Origin: Planctomycetota bacterium
Lineage (GTDB): Bacteria > Planctomycetota > J058 > JAJDCQ01
NCBI GenBank assembly: GCA_029260755.1
Contig: JAJDCQ010000224.1
Location: 1 to 64,000 of the forward strand
DNA: 64,000 bases
Direction: 5' to 3'
Of this stretch, positions 55,047-64,000 are shown in pieces. The position numbers were made by a program, and so were the translations under genes. The notes under the pieces are model-generated. The model was given only the letters and a program-made list of their open reading frames with translations. It ran no database searches and was not told the origin of the DNA. The first letter of the stretch is position 1; each line of letters starts with the position of its first letter.

Positions 55047-55847
55047 TCAGCCGCGGTCGGCGACCAGGCCGGCGCGTATCACGAGGAGCACGCCGACGAG
55101 CGTCAGCGCCACGCCGGCCGCGCGCGGGACGCCGAGGCCCTCGCCCTGGACGAGGACGCCGGCGGTCACGCCCGTCAGCACCGAGCAGGCGGCGCCGAGC
55201 GGCACGAGGAGGACGGCCCGGTGTCGCCGGAACGCGAGGTTCAGCGAGAGAGCGGATCCGACCCCGATCACCGTGAGCAGCGCTCCCGGCGCGATCGCCG
55301 ACGGGTCGAACGGGGCGCCGGCGAGCTCCTTCTGGACGTTGAGCCCGAGCCCTCCCGCGACGCCGGCGGCGACGCCCTGGAGGAGCTCGCGCGGCCCGCG
55401 CGCCATCGCCAGCTCGGCGAGCAGCGCCGAGAGCAGGACGACGCCGGTCGCGACGCCGAGGACGAGGAGCGAGCGCTCGATCGGCTCGCCGGGCTCGGCG
55501 GGGATCCCACCGACGGTCGTGCCGGCGAGGATCAGGACGATCGCGCCCGCCTCGGCGACGCCGACGTCCTCGGTGAGGAACCGACGCGCGAAGAGGACGA
55601 GGGCGATCAGGCCGACGCCGGTGAACAGAGCGAGGGTCGATGCGGCCAGCCCGAACCGCATCGCGACGAAGTTCGTCAGCATGCCGACGCCGGTGATGAG
55701 GTAGCCGCCGGCGAGGACGCCCATCCCCCAGCGCCGCGAGTGTGATCGCGTCTCGGGCGGCTCGGCGAGGACGGCGACGCCCATCTTCTGAACGCCGATC
55801 CCGACGTGGAGGACGATCATCCCGATCAGGCCGAGCGCGATCCCCAC
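55047..55847 (-). CDS. EamA/DMT-superfamily transporter
   Basis: A 266-residue integral membrane protein with about nine to ten hydrophobic helices (ALGLIGMIVLHVGIGVQKMG; FGLAASTLALFTGVGLIALV; SLLVLGVATGVVLLSALLAE; AAGVALTLVGVLLVIRAG), of the drug/metabolite transporter superfamily (EamA- or NIPA-like). The substrate is unknown. GTG start with weak ribosome site; ATG at about residue 10 is an alternative. Fifteen bases separate it from the P450 gene upstream, so they form one unit. Confidence 0.8.
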   Translation of the reverse strand: MGIALGLIGMIVLHVGIGVQKMGVAVLAEPPETRSHSRRWGMGVLAGGYLITGVGMLTNFVAMRFGLAASTLALFTGVGLIALVLFARRFLTEDVGVAEAGAIVLILAGTTVGGIPAEPGEPIERSLLVLGVATGVVLLSALLAELAMARGPRELLQGVAAGVAGGLGLNVQKELAGAPFDPSAIAPGALLTVIGVGSALSLNLAFRRHRAVLLVPLGAACSVLTGVTAGVLVQGEGLGVPRAAGVALTLVGVLLVIRAGLVADRG

Positions 55848-55862
55848 GGACGTCGCTCGCGA

Positions 55863-57089
55863 TCAGCGAGCGACGAGGCGAACGGGGAGGCTGCGGACGC
55901 CGCGGAAGCCGATGTCGGGTCGCCAGTCGAGCTCGGCCGGATCGGCCGCCAGCTCGATCGAGGCGCAGCGGTCGAGGAGCGCCCGGAAGACGACCTCGCC
56001 CTCGAGCCGGGCGAGGGCGGCGCCGAGGCAGAAGTGCGCCCCGCGCCCGAACGCCACGTGCGGGCACTCCTCCCGGGTCACGTCGAGCCGGTCCGGGTCG
56101 TCGAAGACGTCGCCGTCGCGGTGGGCGGACCCGAGGAAGAGGAGCACCCGCTGGCCCGGCTCGACGGTGACCCCGGCGACCTCCACCGGCTCGGTCGCGA
56201 TCCGGGTGAGGAACTGGACCGGGCTGTCGAACCGCAGCAGCTCCTCGACCGCGCGGGGCGCCAGCCCGGGGTCCGCCCGGAGCTCGGCGAGCTGATCCGG
56301 CGCGTTCAACAGGGCGAGCAGCCCGTTCCCGATCAGGTTCGTCGTCGTCTCGTGGCCGGCGAGGAACAGCAGGGCGCACGTCGCGAGCACCTCGTCGGCG
56401 CTCAGGCGACCGCCCTCCTCCTCGGCCTCGACGAGATGAGTGATCAGGTCATCGGCGGGCCGCGCCCGACGGTCGGCGATGACGCCGCCGAGGTAGTCGC
56501 CGAGCTGCCCGACGCAGCGCACCGCCTCGCGGCCGATCGCCTCGTCCGGCCGGAGCGAGCCGAGGAGCGTCGCGATCCCGTCCGACCACCGGCGCAGCTC
56601 GACCCGCTCGCCCGCCGGGATCCCGAGCATCTCGGCGATCACCTCGAACGGGAGCGGGTTCGCGACCGCGGCCATGATGTCGGCCTCGCCGCTCGCGATC
56701 GCCGGCGCGAGGAGCTCGGCGCAGAGACGCTCGACCCGCGGCCGCAGCTCGGCCACGAAGGTCGGCGTGAACGCCCGGCTGACGAGCGACCGGAGCCGCA
56801 CGTGGTCGGGTGAGTCCTGGAACAGCATCCAGCCCGAGAGGAGCTTCCGCAGGGCGGCGGCCCCGTCGTCGTCGAGGGTCGGGTTGCGCTGGATGATTCC
56901 CTCGACCCGCCGCGCCGAGAAGGTCGGCTCCTTCAGGAGACGCCAGACCTCGGCGTATCTCGGGAACGTCCACATCGACAGGAGCGGGTTCCACAGGACC
57001 GGGCCCGCCGCGCGCATCTCGGCGTAGCAGCCGTACGGATCGCGGCGGACCCCGGGGTCGAGCGGGTTGTAGACGACGTCGGCGCCCAT
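55863..57089 (-). CDS. Cytochrome P450
   Basis: A 408-residue soluble bacterial P450. I-helix motif LFLAGHETTTN at about 240-250 (acid-Thr pair for O2 activation), ExxR as EELLRF, and the haem-binding FGRGAHFCLGAALARLE with the Cys ligand at about 351. It hydroxylates or epoxidises a hydrophobic substrate using electrons from a ferredoxin; no redox partner is in the window. The substrate cannot be deduced. GAGGGG precedes the ATG. It lies between IDH and a DMT-type transporter, which may export or import the product (inference). Confidence 0.93.
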   Translation of the reverse strand: MGADVVYNPLDPGVRRDPYGCYAEMRAAGPVLWNPLLSMWTFPRYAEVWRLLKEPTFSARRVEGIIQRNPTLDDDGAAALRKLLSGWMLFQDSPDHVRLRSLVSRAFTPTFVAELRPRVERLCAELLAPAIASGEADIMAAVANPLPFEVIAEMLGIPAGERVELRRWSDGIATLLGSLRPDEAIGREAVRCVGQLGDYLGGVIADRRARPADDLITHLVEAEEEGGRLSADEVLATCALLFLAGHETTTNLIGNGLLALLNAPDQLAELRADPGLAPRAVEELLRFDSPVQFLTRIATEPVEVAGVTVEPGQRVLLFLGSAHRDGDVFDDPDRLDVTREECPHVAFGRGAHFCLGAALARLEGEVVFRALLDRCASIELAADPAELDWRPDIGFRGVRSLPVRLVAR

Positions 57090-57132
57090 CGGCGAGTCCC
57101 CTCGTCAGGGAGCTGCGGCGGCGGGCGCGGCG

Positions 57133-59355
57133 CTAGCAGCCGTCGATGATGGCGTTGAGCGTCGCGCTCGGACGCATCGCCGCCGCGGCCTTCTTCGGCT
57201 CGGGCAGGTAGTAGCCGCCCAGATCGACCGGCTTGCCCTGCGCCCCGAGCAGCTCCTCGTTGATCTTCGCCTCGTTCTCGGCGAGCTTCGCCGCGATCGG
57301 ACCGAAGCGGTCCTTGAGCGACGCGTCCTCGCCCTGCGCGGCGAGCGCCTGCGCCCAGTAGAGGGTGAGGTAGAACGTGCTGCCCCGGTTGTCGATCTCG
57401 TTGACCTTGCGGGAGGGGTAGCGGTTGTTCTCGAGGTAGTCGCCGATCGCCGCGTCGAGCGTGTTCGCGAGGACGGTCGCCTTGGCGTTGCCGGTCGTGC
57501 TCGCGACCTGCTCGAGCGACGGCGCGAGGGCGCAGTACTCGCCGAGCGAGTCCCAGCGGATGTGACCCTCCTTGAGGAACTGCTGGACGTGCTTCGGCGC
57601 CGAGCCGCCGGCGCCCGTCTCGAAGAGGCCGCCGCCGGCGAGGAGCGGCACGATCGAGAGCATCCGGGCGCTCGTCCCGAGCTCGAGGATCGGGAAGAGG
57701 TCGGTCAGGTAGTCACGGAGGACGTTGCCGGTCACGGCGATCGTGTCCTCGCCCTTCCGGATCCGCGCGAGCGCGTGCTTCATCGCGTCGGCCGGCCTCA
57801 TGATCTGGATGTCGAGGCCGTCGGTGTCGTGCTCGGGGAGGTACTGCTCGACCTTCTTGATCAGCTCGGCGTCGTGGCCGCGGGCCTGATCGAGCCAGAA
57901 GATCGCCGGCGACCCCGACGCGCGGGCGCGGGTGACGGCCAGCTTCACCCAGTCCTTGATCGGGGCGTCCTTCGCCTGGCACATCCGGAAGATGTCGCCC
58001 GGCTCGACGGCCTGCTCGAGGAGGACGGCGCCCGAGCCATCGACGACGCGGATCGTGCCGGCCGCCGGCGCCTCGAACGTCTTGTCGTGGCTGCCGTACT
58101 CCTCGGCCTTCTGCGCCATGAGCCCGACGTTGGCGACGCTGCCCATCGTCGAGGGGTCGAACTGCCCGTTCCGCTTGGCGTCCTCGAGGATCTCGGCATA
58201 CATCGTCGCGTAGGACCGATCGGGCACCATCGCGATCGTGTCCTGGAGCTCGTCGGCCGTGTTCCACATCTTGCCGCCGTCGCGAACGACGTTCGGCATC
58301 GAGGCGTCGACGATCACGTTGTTCGGGACGTGGAGGTTCGTGATTCCCTTGCGCGAGTCGACCATCGCGAGCGCCGGGCGCGACTCGTAGACGGCCGTGA
58401 TGTCGGCCTCGATCTCGGCCTTCTTGTCGGCCGGGAGGCGGTCGAGCTTCTTCAGGATGTCGTCGAGGCCGTTGTTGACGTTGGCGCCGATCTCGTCGAG
58501 CACGGCGGCGTGCTTGTCCAGGGCGTCCTTGTAGTACACCGAGACGCAGTGGCCGAACATGATGGGATCGGAGATCTTCATCATGGTCGCCTTGAGATGG
58601 AGCGAGAGGAGGACCCCGTCCTTCTTGGCCGCGTCGATCGTCTCGGCGAAGAAGGCGCGGAGGGCCGACGCGCTCATGACCGCGCTGTCGATCACCTCGC
58701 CCGCCTGCAGCGCGATGCCCTCCTTGAGGACGTTCGTCTCGCCGCCGCCGACGAACTCGATCTTCGCCTCGGTGGCCGCCGCGATCGTCGTCGACCGCTC
58801 CGTCTCGAAGAAGTCGCCCTTGCTCATGTGGGCGACGCGCGCCTTCGAGCCCGACTCGGGCCACGGCCGCATCATCTTGTGCGGGTTCTTCTGGGCGTTC
58901 TTCTTCACCGAGATCGCCGCGCGGCGGTCCGAGTTCCCCTCGCGGAGGACGGGGTTGACGGCCGAGCCGAGCACCTTGGCGAAGCGCGCCTGGAGCGCCT
59001 TCTCGGCGTCGGTCTTCGCCTCCTCGGGGTAGCTCGGGACGTCGTAGCCCTTGCCCTGGAGCTCCTTGATCGCTTCCTGGAGCTGCGGGATCGACGCGCT
59101 GATGTTGGGGAGCTTCACGATGTTCGCGTCAGGCGTCTTCGCCATCGCGCCGAGCTGCGCGAGGTAGTCCGGGATCTTCTGGGCATCGGTCAGCCTGTCG
59201 GGGAAGTTGGCGAGGATCCGGCCGGCGAGGGAGATGTCGGCCGTCTCGATGTCGACGCCCGTCCCCTTGGTGAACGCCCGGATGACCGGGAGGAAGCACT
59301 GCGTGGCCAGGGCGGGAGCCTCATCGATCTGCGTCCAGGTGATCTTCGAAGTCAT
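57133..59355 (-). CDS. icd: Monomeric NADP-dependent isocitrate dehydrogenase
   Basis: A 740-residue protein, the usual length of the monomeric type (about 740), which oxidatively decarboxylates isocitrate to 2-oxoglutarate in the TCA cycle and supplies NADPH. Substrate-site signatures include KLPNISASIPQL, REGNSDRRAAISVK, GANVNNGLDDIL, DGGKMWNTADELQD and DNRGSTFYLTLYWAQALA. The start ATG 59355 gives MTSKITWTQIDEAPALATQ, the expected N-terminus. A good promoter lies 180 bases upstream (59534-59562), leaving a long leader. The P450 gene follows 43 bases later. Confidence 0.97.
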   Translation of the reverse strand: MTSKITWTQIDEAPALATQCFLPVIRAFTKGTGVDIETADISLAGRILANFPDRLTDAQKIPDYLAQLGAMAKTPDANIVKLPNISASIPQLQEAIKELQGKGYDVPSYPEEAKTDAEKALQARFAKVLGSAVNPVLREGNSDRRAAISVKKNAQKNPHKMMRPWPESGSKARVAHMSKGDFFETERSTTIAAATEAKIEFVGGGETNVLKEGIALQAGEVIDSAVMSASALRAFFAETIDAAKKDGVLLSLHLKATMMKISDPIMFGHCVSVYYKDALDKHAAVLDEIGANVNNGLDDILKKLDRLPADKKAEIEADITAVYESRPALAMVDSRKGITNLHVPNNVIVDASMPNVVRDGGKMWNTADELQDTIAMVPDRSYATMYAEILEDAKRNGQFDPSTMGSVANVGLMAQKAEEYGSHDKTFEAPAAGTIRVVDGSGAVLLEQAVEPGDIFRMCQAKDAPIKDWVKLAVTRARASGSPAIFWLDQARGHDAELIKKVEQYLPEHDTDGLDIQIMRPADAMKHALARIRKGEDTIAVTGNVLRDYLTDLFPILELGTSARMLSIVPLLAGGGLFETGAGGSAPKHVQQFLKEGHIRWDSLGEYCALAPSLEQVASTTGNAKATVLANTLDAAIGDYLENNRYPSRKVNEIDNRGSTFYLTLYWAQALAAQGEDASLKDRFGPIAAKLAENEAKINEELLGAQGKPVDLGGYYLPEPKKAAAAMRPSATLNAIIDGC

Positions 59356-59586
59356 GGTCTTTCCCGGTCTGCGAAGGTGTGATGATGAAAGGAGGTGTAC
59401 ATCGCCGGTGGGGTGCTCGGGGCGGGCCTTCGCCGCAAGCCCTTCCAAGCAGGCTCTTTCAGCCCCCGTCGGCCCGTCGCTGCTCGCCTCGTGACGGGGT
59501 CGTCCCGGCTCACGCGCGGCAGGAGGGACGCCCGTTCTATTCGATCCAGCGGAGCGGATCAACGGCGGGCCGGTGGGCAGGCCCCG
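59356..59586. other. Long leader region of the isocitrate dehydrogenase gene
   Basis: 231 bases between the TPR-kinase stop and the icd start. Contains the promoter at 59534-59562 and about 170 bases of untranslated leader. I see no gene or known riboswitch. Confidence 0.5.
59534..59562 (-). promoter_or_regulatory. Strong candidate promoter for icd (TTGATC-17-TAGAAC)
   Basis: On the minus strand TTGATC (59557-59562) and TAGAAC (59534-59539) have a 17-base spacer. Transcription would start near 59527, giving a leader of about 170 bases before the ATG at 59355. Confidence 0.6.
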
Positions 59587-62500
59587 TCAGTCGGACGAGC
59601 GCCCGGCGCGGAGCTTCTCCAGGGCCGGTCGCACGAACGCCGCCGCCCGTCCATCGGGCGCGATCTCGAGGACGCGCTCCCAGTCCGCGATCGCGCCTTC
59701 GACGTCGCCCTTGGTCGCCTTCGCTTGACCCCGCTGGGCGAGGGGGCCCTCGAAGGTGGGCTCGAGCTCGATCGCGCGGGTGAAGTCGGCGATCGCCTCG
59801 TCGACCTGCCCGGAGGTGAGCCGCGCCACGCCGCGGTTGTACCACGAGCTCGAGAGGCTCGCGTCGAGCTCGATCGCGTGGGTGAGGTCGTCGATGGCGT
59901 CGTCCACGCGACCGAGCGCGAGCCGGCAGCTTCCGCGAATGCTCCACGCGATCGCGTGGCGGGGCGCTCGCTCGATCACCGCGGAGGCGTCGGCGACCGC
60001 GGCGACGTTCTCGCCGAGCGCCCGGTGCGCCAGGGCGCGGTTGAGACGGGCCTCGATCATCTCCGGATCGACCTCGACCGCGCGCGAGTAGTCGGCGATC
60101 GCCCCCTTCGGATCCCCTGACTGATAGCGAGCCACCCCGCGCGAGGACCACGCCTCCGCCAGCCCGGAGTCGCGCTGGAGCGCGGCATCGAGGTCGGCGA
60201 TCGCGCGCTCGTTCTCGCTCAGGTGAAGCCACGCGTTTCCGCGGTTGAGCCAGAAGCGCGCGTCGCCCGGGGCGCGATCGATCGCCTCGCCCAGGTCGCT
60301 CACCGCGCCGGCGCCATCGCGGAGCCGCAGCTTGGCCGACCCGCGACAGCTCCACGCCTCGGGCCGCTCGGGATCCAGCTCGATCGCCCGGGTGAAGTCG
60401 TCGATGGCACCCTCGGGGTCTTCGGCGGCCCGCGCCAGCCCGCGAGCGATGAGGGCCGCCTCCGACCCCGGATCGAGCTGCACCGCGCGCGAGGCGTCGT
60501 CGAGCGCGCTCCGGGCGTCGCCCGCCGCTCGATGCGCCGCGGAGCGATGCGTGAACGCCTCGGCCAATCCGCCGTCCAGCGTGATCGCGCGGGTGGCATC
60601 GGCGATCGCCTCGTCGAGGTCTCCCCGGGCCTTCCGCGCCGCCGCGAGGTCGCTCCAGGCCTTCGCGAAGCCGGGGTCGAGAGCGACCGCGCGCGAGAGG
60701 TCTGCGATGGCCCCTTCGAGGTCGCCCTGCTCGCGCCGGCAACACCCGCGGTTCGCCCACGCCTCCACCAGGGCCTCGTCCAGCTCGATCGCCCGGGTCA
60801 GGTCGACCGACGCGGCGACGAGCTCCCCGGCGCGATACCGCACTCCACCGCGCGCGTTCCAGGCGGGCGCCCACTTCGGCGCGCGCTCGATCGCCCGGTC
60901 GAGGTCCGCGATCGCCGCCTCGGCCTCTCCATTCAGCGAACGGACGTTCCCGCGGTTCTGCCAGAGCGCGGCGTCGCGGGGGTCCAGCTCGATCGCCCGG
61001 GTGAGCACCTCGATCGCCTCCTGGTAGTCGCCGCGCGCCGTCAGGCTCGCCGCCTCCGTCGCCATCGACTCGGTCGAGGCCCGTGCGCCGCCGCTCGGCC
61101 CCTCGACCGGCGGCGTATCGCCCGTCGAGGCGCGGGGGAGCGCGCGCGCGACCTGTCGCCAGTAGGGTCCTCCGGTGCCGAAGCGATCGGTCCGCGCCTC
61201 GATCACGAATCCGAGCGCCCGCTCGCCCCCGAGCCGGCAGAGGGCGAGGGCCGGCGCGATGGCGTGGCGCTCGTCGACCTCCGCGAGATGGCGGGCGAGC
61301 GCATCGACCGCGTGCTCACGGATCGACATGGAGCCGAGCGCGGAGCACCACAGCTCGGCCGCCCGGAGCGGCGCCTCGCCGACGCGCGTCGCCACGACCG
61401 CGGCGAGGACGTCCCGCGCCGACCCCGAGCGTCCGACGCGTCGCCGTTCGCGCGCGACGAGCCGCCGCTCGGCCCGCGCGACCACCTCCGCTGCCGGCGC
61501 GTCGACCGTCGCGATCGACTCGCTCGGTCGCGACGCACCGAACCGATCGAGGATCGCGGCGAGGCCGACGATCTCGCCCTCGCCGGCGCGCTCCTCCTCG
61601 ACGGTCGGCGCTGCCACCTCGAGGAGGGCCGAACGCGTCACCTGCCGCACCCGCTCGGTGATGCGATCGAGCCGCTCGGCCACCTCCCGCGCCGTCTCGG
61701 GATGACGGAGACCGACGAGCTCGATGACGGTGTCGCGGAGGCCGTCCCTGCGCTCCTCGACGGCGCCCGACTCCACGTCGTCGACGATCCGAGCGACGGC
61801 CGATCGGCGCTCCGCGTCGGCGCGGAGCCTCGCGCGTTCGAGCTCGGCGCGCGCGGCTCCGACGCGTCCGGCATCGACGCGCAGCGCGCCGGCCCGATCG
61901 AGCGCGAAGGCCGCCACGCTCCACTGCTCGGCCGCGCTCGCCGACTCGGCCAGCGAGACGGCGACCCCGAACGCGGAGGCTCGCGCCTCCGTATCGCCCG
62001 GCGTCATCGCGACGAGACGCCCCGTCGCCTCGACCGCGGCGAGCCCGGGTCCGAGGAGATCGTCGAACTCCCGGTCGCCGGGCGCATCGCGGACTCGAGC
62101 GAGCTCGGCGATGGCGTCGCGAGCCTCCGCGCGCAGGTCCGCCAGCCGGGACTCTCGGTAGAGGTGGAGCCCGCCGAGGAGGCCGCCGACCCCGACGAGG
62201 ACGAGCGCGCCGACGAGCGAGGCGAGCAGCGGATTACGCCGAAGCCAGCGACCGACCCGTTCGCCCCGCCCGATCGGGCGAGCCTCGATCGCCTCGCCGC
62301 GGAGGAAGCGCTCGAGCTCGTCCGCGACCGCACCGGCCGAGCCCAGCCGGCGCTCGGGCGCCTTCGCGAGGCAACGGAGGGCGATCGTCTCGAGGTCGGG
62401 GTGGATCGAGGGGTCGATGCGTCGCGGCGGCACCGGATCGTGGAACAGCACCTGCGCGACGATGTTGATCATGCTCTCGCCGCGGAACGGCGCGCTCCCG

Positions 62501-63111
62501 GTGATCGCGTGGTAGAGGAGCGCCCCGACCCCGTACACGTCGGTCGCCGGACCGTGGCGCTCGGACTGCCCGGAGGCCTGCTCGGGCGCCATGTAGGCAG
62601 GCGTGCCGACGACCTGCCCGCTCGCCGTGAGGGATGCGTCCGTCGCTCCGAGGTCGCGCGCGAGGCCGAAGTCGGCCAGGCGCGGATGACCCTCGGCGTC
62701 GATGAGGACGTTGTGAGGCTTCACGTCGCGATGGACGATCCCCTGCTCGTGAGCGTGCTCGAGCGCCCGCGCGACCCGCAGGGTGACCTCGGCCGCGCGA
62801 CGAGGCGCCGGCCTCCCGCGACGGAGCTCGTCGATGAACGACTCTCCCTCGATCAGGTCCATCACGAGGAACGGGCTCCCCTCGTGACGACCGATCTCGT
62901 GAACCGCGACGATGTCGGGGTGGCGGATCCGCGCGACGGCGCGGGCCTCCCGGAGGAAGCGGGCGAGGAGGTCGTCGGGGACGGGTCCGGTCCCGCTGCC
63001 AATGAGCTTGATCGCGACGTCCCGATGGAGGGTGAGATCGGTCGCGCGATACACGACGCCCATCCCGCCGCGACCCAGCTCGCCGGTCACCTCGTAGCGG
63101 TCGATCCGCAT
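59587..63111 (-). CDS. Receptor-like Ser/Thr protein kinase with ~14 TPRs
   Basis: A 1174-residue kinase, paralogous in plan to the one at 31990-35805. Kinase domain about 4-273: GRGGMGVVY, VAIKLIGS, HRDVKPHN, DFGLA, GTPAYMAPE, complete. Transmembrane helix about 292-317 (LASLVGALVLVGVGGLLGGL). A helical middle (AAEQWSVAAFALDRAG; LVGLRHPETAREVAERLDRI) precedes about 14 TPRs at 680-1170 (AIADLDRAIERAPKWAPAWN-type). ATG 63111 is chosen; TTG 63132 is open too. It probably assembles a signalling complex through the TPRs. Its 5' end is divergent from the EF-hand gene. Confidence 0.92.
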   Translation of the reverse strand: MRIDRYEVTGELGRGGMGVVYRATDLTLHRDVAIKLIGSGTGPVPDDLLARFLREARAVARIRHPDIVAVHEIGRHEGSPFLVMDLIEGESFIDELRRGRPAPRRAAEVTLRVARALEHAHEQGIVHRDVKPHNVLIDAEGHPRLADFGLARDLGATDASLTASGQVVGTPAYMAPEQASGQSERHGPATDVYGVGALLYHAITGSAPFRGESMINIVAQVLFHDPVPPRRIDPSIHPDLETIALRCLAKAPERRLGSAGAVADELERFLRGEAIEARPIGRGERVGRWLRRNPLLASLVGALVLVGVGGLLGGLHLYRESRLADLRAEARDAIAELARVRDAPGDREFDDLLGPGLAAVEATGRLVAMTPGDTEARASAFGVAVSLAESASAAEQWSVAAFALDRAGALRVDAGRVGAARAELERARLRADAERRSAVARIVDDVESGAVEERRDGLRDTVIELVGLRHPETAREVAERLDRITERVRQVTRSALLEVAAPTVEEERAGEGEIVGLAAILDRFGASRPSESIATVDAPAAEVVARAERRLVARERRRVGRSGSARDVLAAVVATRVGEAPLRAAELWCSALGSMSIREHAVDALARHLAEVDERHAIAPALALCRLGGERALGFVIEARTDRFGTGGPYWRQVARALPRASTGDTPPVEGPSGGARASTESMATEAASLTARGDYQEAIEVLTRAIELDPRDAALWQNRGNVRSLNGEAEAAIADLDRAIERAPKWAPAWNARGGVRYRAGELVAASVDLTRAIELDEALVEAWANRGCCRREQGDLEGAIADLSRAVALDPGFAKAWSDLAAARKARGDLDEAIADATRAITLDGGLAEAFTHRSAAHRAAGDARSALDDASRAVQLDPGSEAALIARGLARAAEDPEGAIDDFTRAIELDPERPEAWSCRGSAKLRLRDGAGAVSDLGEAIDRAPGDARFWLNRGNAWLHLSENERAIADLDAALQRDSGLAEAWSSRGVARYQSGDPKGAIADYSRAVEVDPEMIEARLNRALAHRALGENVAAVADASAVIERAPRHAIAWSIRGSCRLALGRVDDAIDDLTHAIELDASLSSSWYNRGVARLTSGQVDEAIADFTRAIELEPTFEGPLAQRGQAKATKGDVEGAIADWERVLEIAPDGRAAAFVRPALEKLRAGRSSD

Positions 63112-63228
63112 GACGCGCTTGCCCTCGGTCAAGTGTGGCGGGCCCGCCCGAGCGCGCGCAAGTCAGGCGTCCGCGGGAGACTCGACCGGTCGCGCCGCCC
63201 CGCTTTCGCGCCCGCGCCCCTCGTCGCC

Positions 63229-63234
63229 TATACT
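63229..63234 (+). promoter_or_regulatory. Candidate -10 element (TATACT)
   Basis: TATACT, 45 bases before the ATG at 63280. The -35 partner is weak (TTTCGC at 63204-63209, spacer 19). Confidence 0.4.
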
Positions 63235-63279
63235 GCGACGGACGGCTCGAGCGAGCCGGACGAGAGGGAGGCGGGGGAC

Positions 63280-64000
63280 ATGCGCGCAGCAACGCGGACG
63301 CTCGGGGCCATCGTCGTGGCGGGCGGCCTCGCCCTCTGGCTCGGCGCCGGCGCCGCCCTGGCCGCCCCGGACACCAAGGACCTCTTCCGCAAGTGGGAGG
63401 TCGAGGGGACCGAGAACGACCAGGCGTTCACCGGGTCCGTCACCATCACCGATGGTGGCGACGGCGAGCTCGACCTGAGCGCCGCCCTCCGCCTCGCCGA
63501 CGGAACGGAGATCTCCTGGAAGGCGGTCGGCCGCTACGCCGACGGCAGGATCACCTACACCTACGAGCGAGACGCGTCGGTCGGGATCGCCGGGCGCCTC
63601 GACGGGGTCGAGGCGGGCGACCCGCTCGAGATCACCGGCTCGTTCGAGCCGAACGCGCTCGCCACGTCGATGCGCGGCGAGCACTCGGGCGAGGGGATCT
63701 CCGGGTCCGCCCGCGCCTATCGCCCGGGGCGCGCCGGGCACGGCCTGCGCTGGACCCCGTCGGTCCTCGCCGACGTCCTCGTCGACTTCGGCCTCGAAGC
63801 GGATGACGAGGACGCCTTCCTCCTCGTCGCGGCCGACCACGACGCGAACGACAACGGCTTCCTGTCGAAGCCCGAGCTCCGGGAGGCCGCCCGGGCGATG
63901 TTCGCCGGTCGCGAGGACGGCGATGGGGATGCCGAGGAGGAGATGGAGCCGGGCGAGGGCGAGGGCGAGGGCGACGCCGAGGACGAGACCGAGCCCGGAG
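63280..64000 (+). CDS. Exported protein with EF-hand loop (runs off the window)
   Basis: At least 240 residues, no stop before the window end. Signal peptide about 1-29 (ending AALAAPD), a beta-rich domain (about 30-145: KWEVEGTENDQAFTGSVTIT; ISWKAVGRYADGRITYTYER), and an EF-hand at about 198-209 whose loop DANDNGFLSKPE fits the 12-residue Ca-binding consensus, then an acidic Glu/Gly tail (EGEGEGDAEDE). Possibly a calcium-binding surface protein. GGGAGGCGGGGGAC precedes the ATG. Confidence 0.7.
   Translation, partial: MRAATRTLGAIVVAGGLALWLGAGAALAAPDTKDLFRKWEVEGTENDQAFTGSVTITDGGDGELDLSAALRLADGTEISWKAVGRYADGRITYTYERDASVGIAGRLDGVEAGDPLEITGSFEPNALATSMRGEHSGEGISGSARAYRPGRAGHGLRWTPSVLADVLVDFGLEADDEDAFLLVAADHDANDNGFLSKPELREAARAMFAGREDGDGDAEEEMEPGEGEGEGDAEDETEPG

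Noticed and set aside
59379..59783. Plus-strand open frame beginning ATGATGAAAGGAGG
   Set aside because: Runs into the end of the TPR kinase in antisense, has no motif and ends in Arg/Pro-rich shadow sequence.

Overview
The window is about 70% GC and coding-dense, with third positions almost entirely G or C and many GTG/TTG starts. I see no rRNA, tRNA, CRISPR array or intact transposase. The gene content points to a Planctomycetota-like bacterium (inference). It includes four transmembrane Hanks-type Ser/Thr kinases with long TPR or other extracytoplasmic regions, a PQQ-propeller protein opening with the usual planctomycetal 'WPQFRGP...DG' pattern, a DUF1559-like pilin-type protein, many lipoproteins and TPR proteins, and a monomeric isocitrate dehydrogenase. 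No marker gene confirms the phylum.

Layout: 0.2-2 kb is an ECF sigma / membrane anti-sigma-like / Spy-like operon. From 2-10.2 kb there is a GHL10-type glycoside hydrolase lipoprotein, a very unusual protein with eight tandem CxxC...CxxC modules plus a degenerate peptidase-MA domain and a close downstream partner, a D,D-peptidase, a REP-like palindrome and a HAD phosphatase. From 10.2-20.4 kb come a propeller/helical-barrel protein, a secreted Ala/Asp-rich protein, a small divergent kinase, a transglutaminase pair, a SnoaL-like protein, a PQQ-propeller protein, a DJ-1/PfpI and class II aldolase pair, and a histidine kinase split between two frames. From 20.4-27.5 kb there is a complete CzcCBA-type metal efflux operon led by a His/Cys-rich small protein, next to a gutted sulfatase. 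From 27.5-38 kb lie a lipoprotein hydrolase and a leftward block of TPR protein, epimerase, TPR-kinase, amino-acid transporter with universal-stress domains, and DUF1499 lipoprotein.

From 38-48 kb come a methyltransferase, a HEAT-like protein and a rightward operon joining a WGR/bactofilin-like/zinc-ribbon protein, an unknown protein and a kinase with basic 9-residue repeats. From 48-64 kb there are a SnoaL-like protein, a pilin-like protein, then a long leftward series: unknown protein, secreted TIM-barrel protein with an NBR1-like Ig domain, TPR-kinase, EamA-like transporter, cytochrome P450, isocitrate dehydrogenase and another TPR-kinase. The window ends inside a secreted EF-hand protein.

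The best candidates for an undescribed system are the eight-module zinc-ribbon protein with its neighbour (4235-8331) and the WGR protein / unknown protein / kinase operon (40310-47252). Several genes are preceded by good -35/-10 pairs close to TTGAC(A) and TAGA(C/T)T, so a sigma-70-like promoter is readable here.
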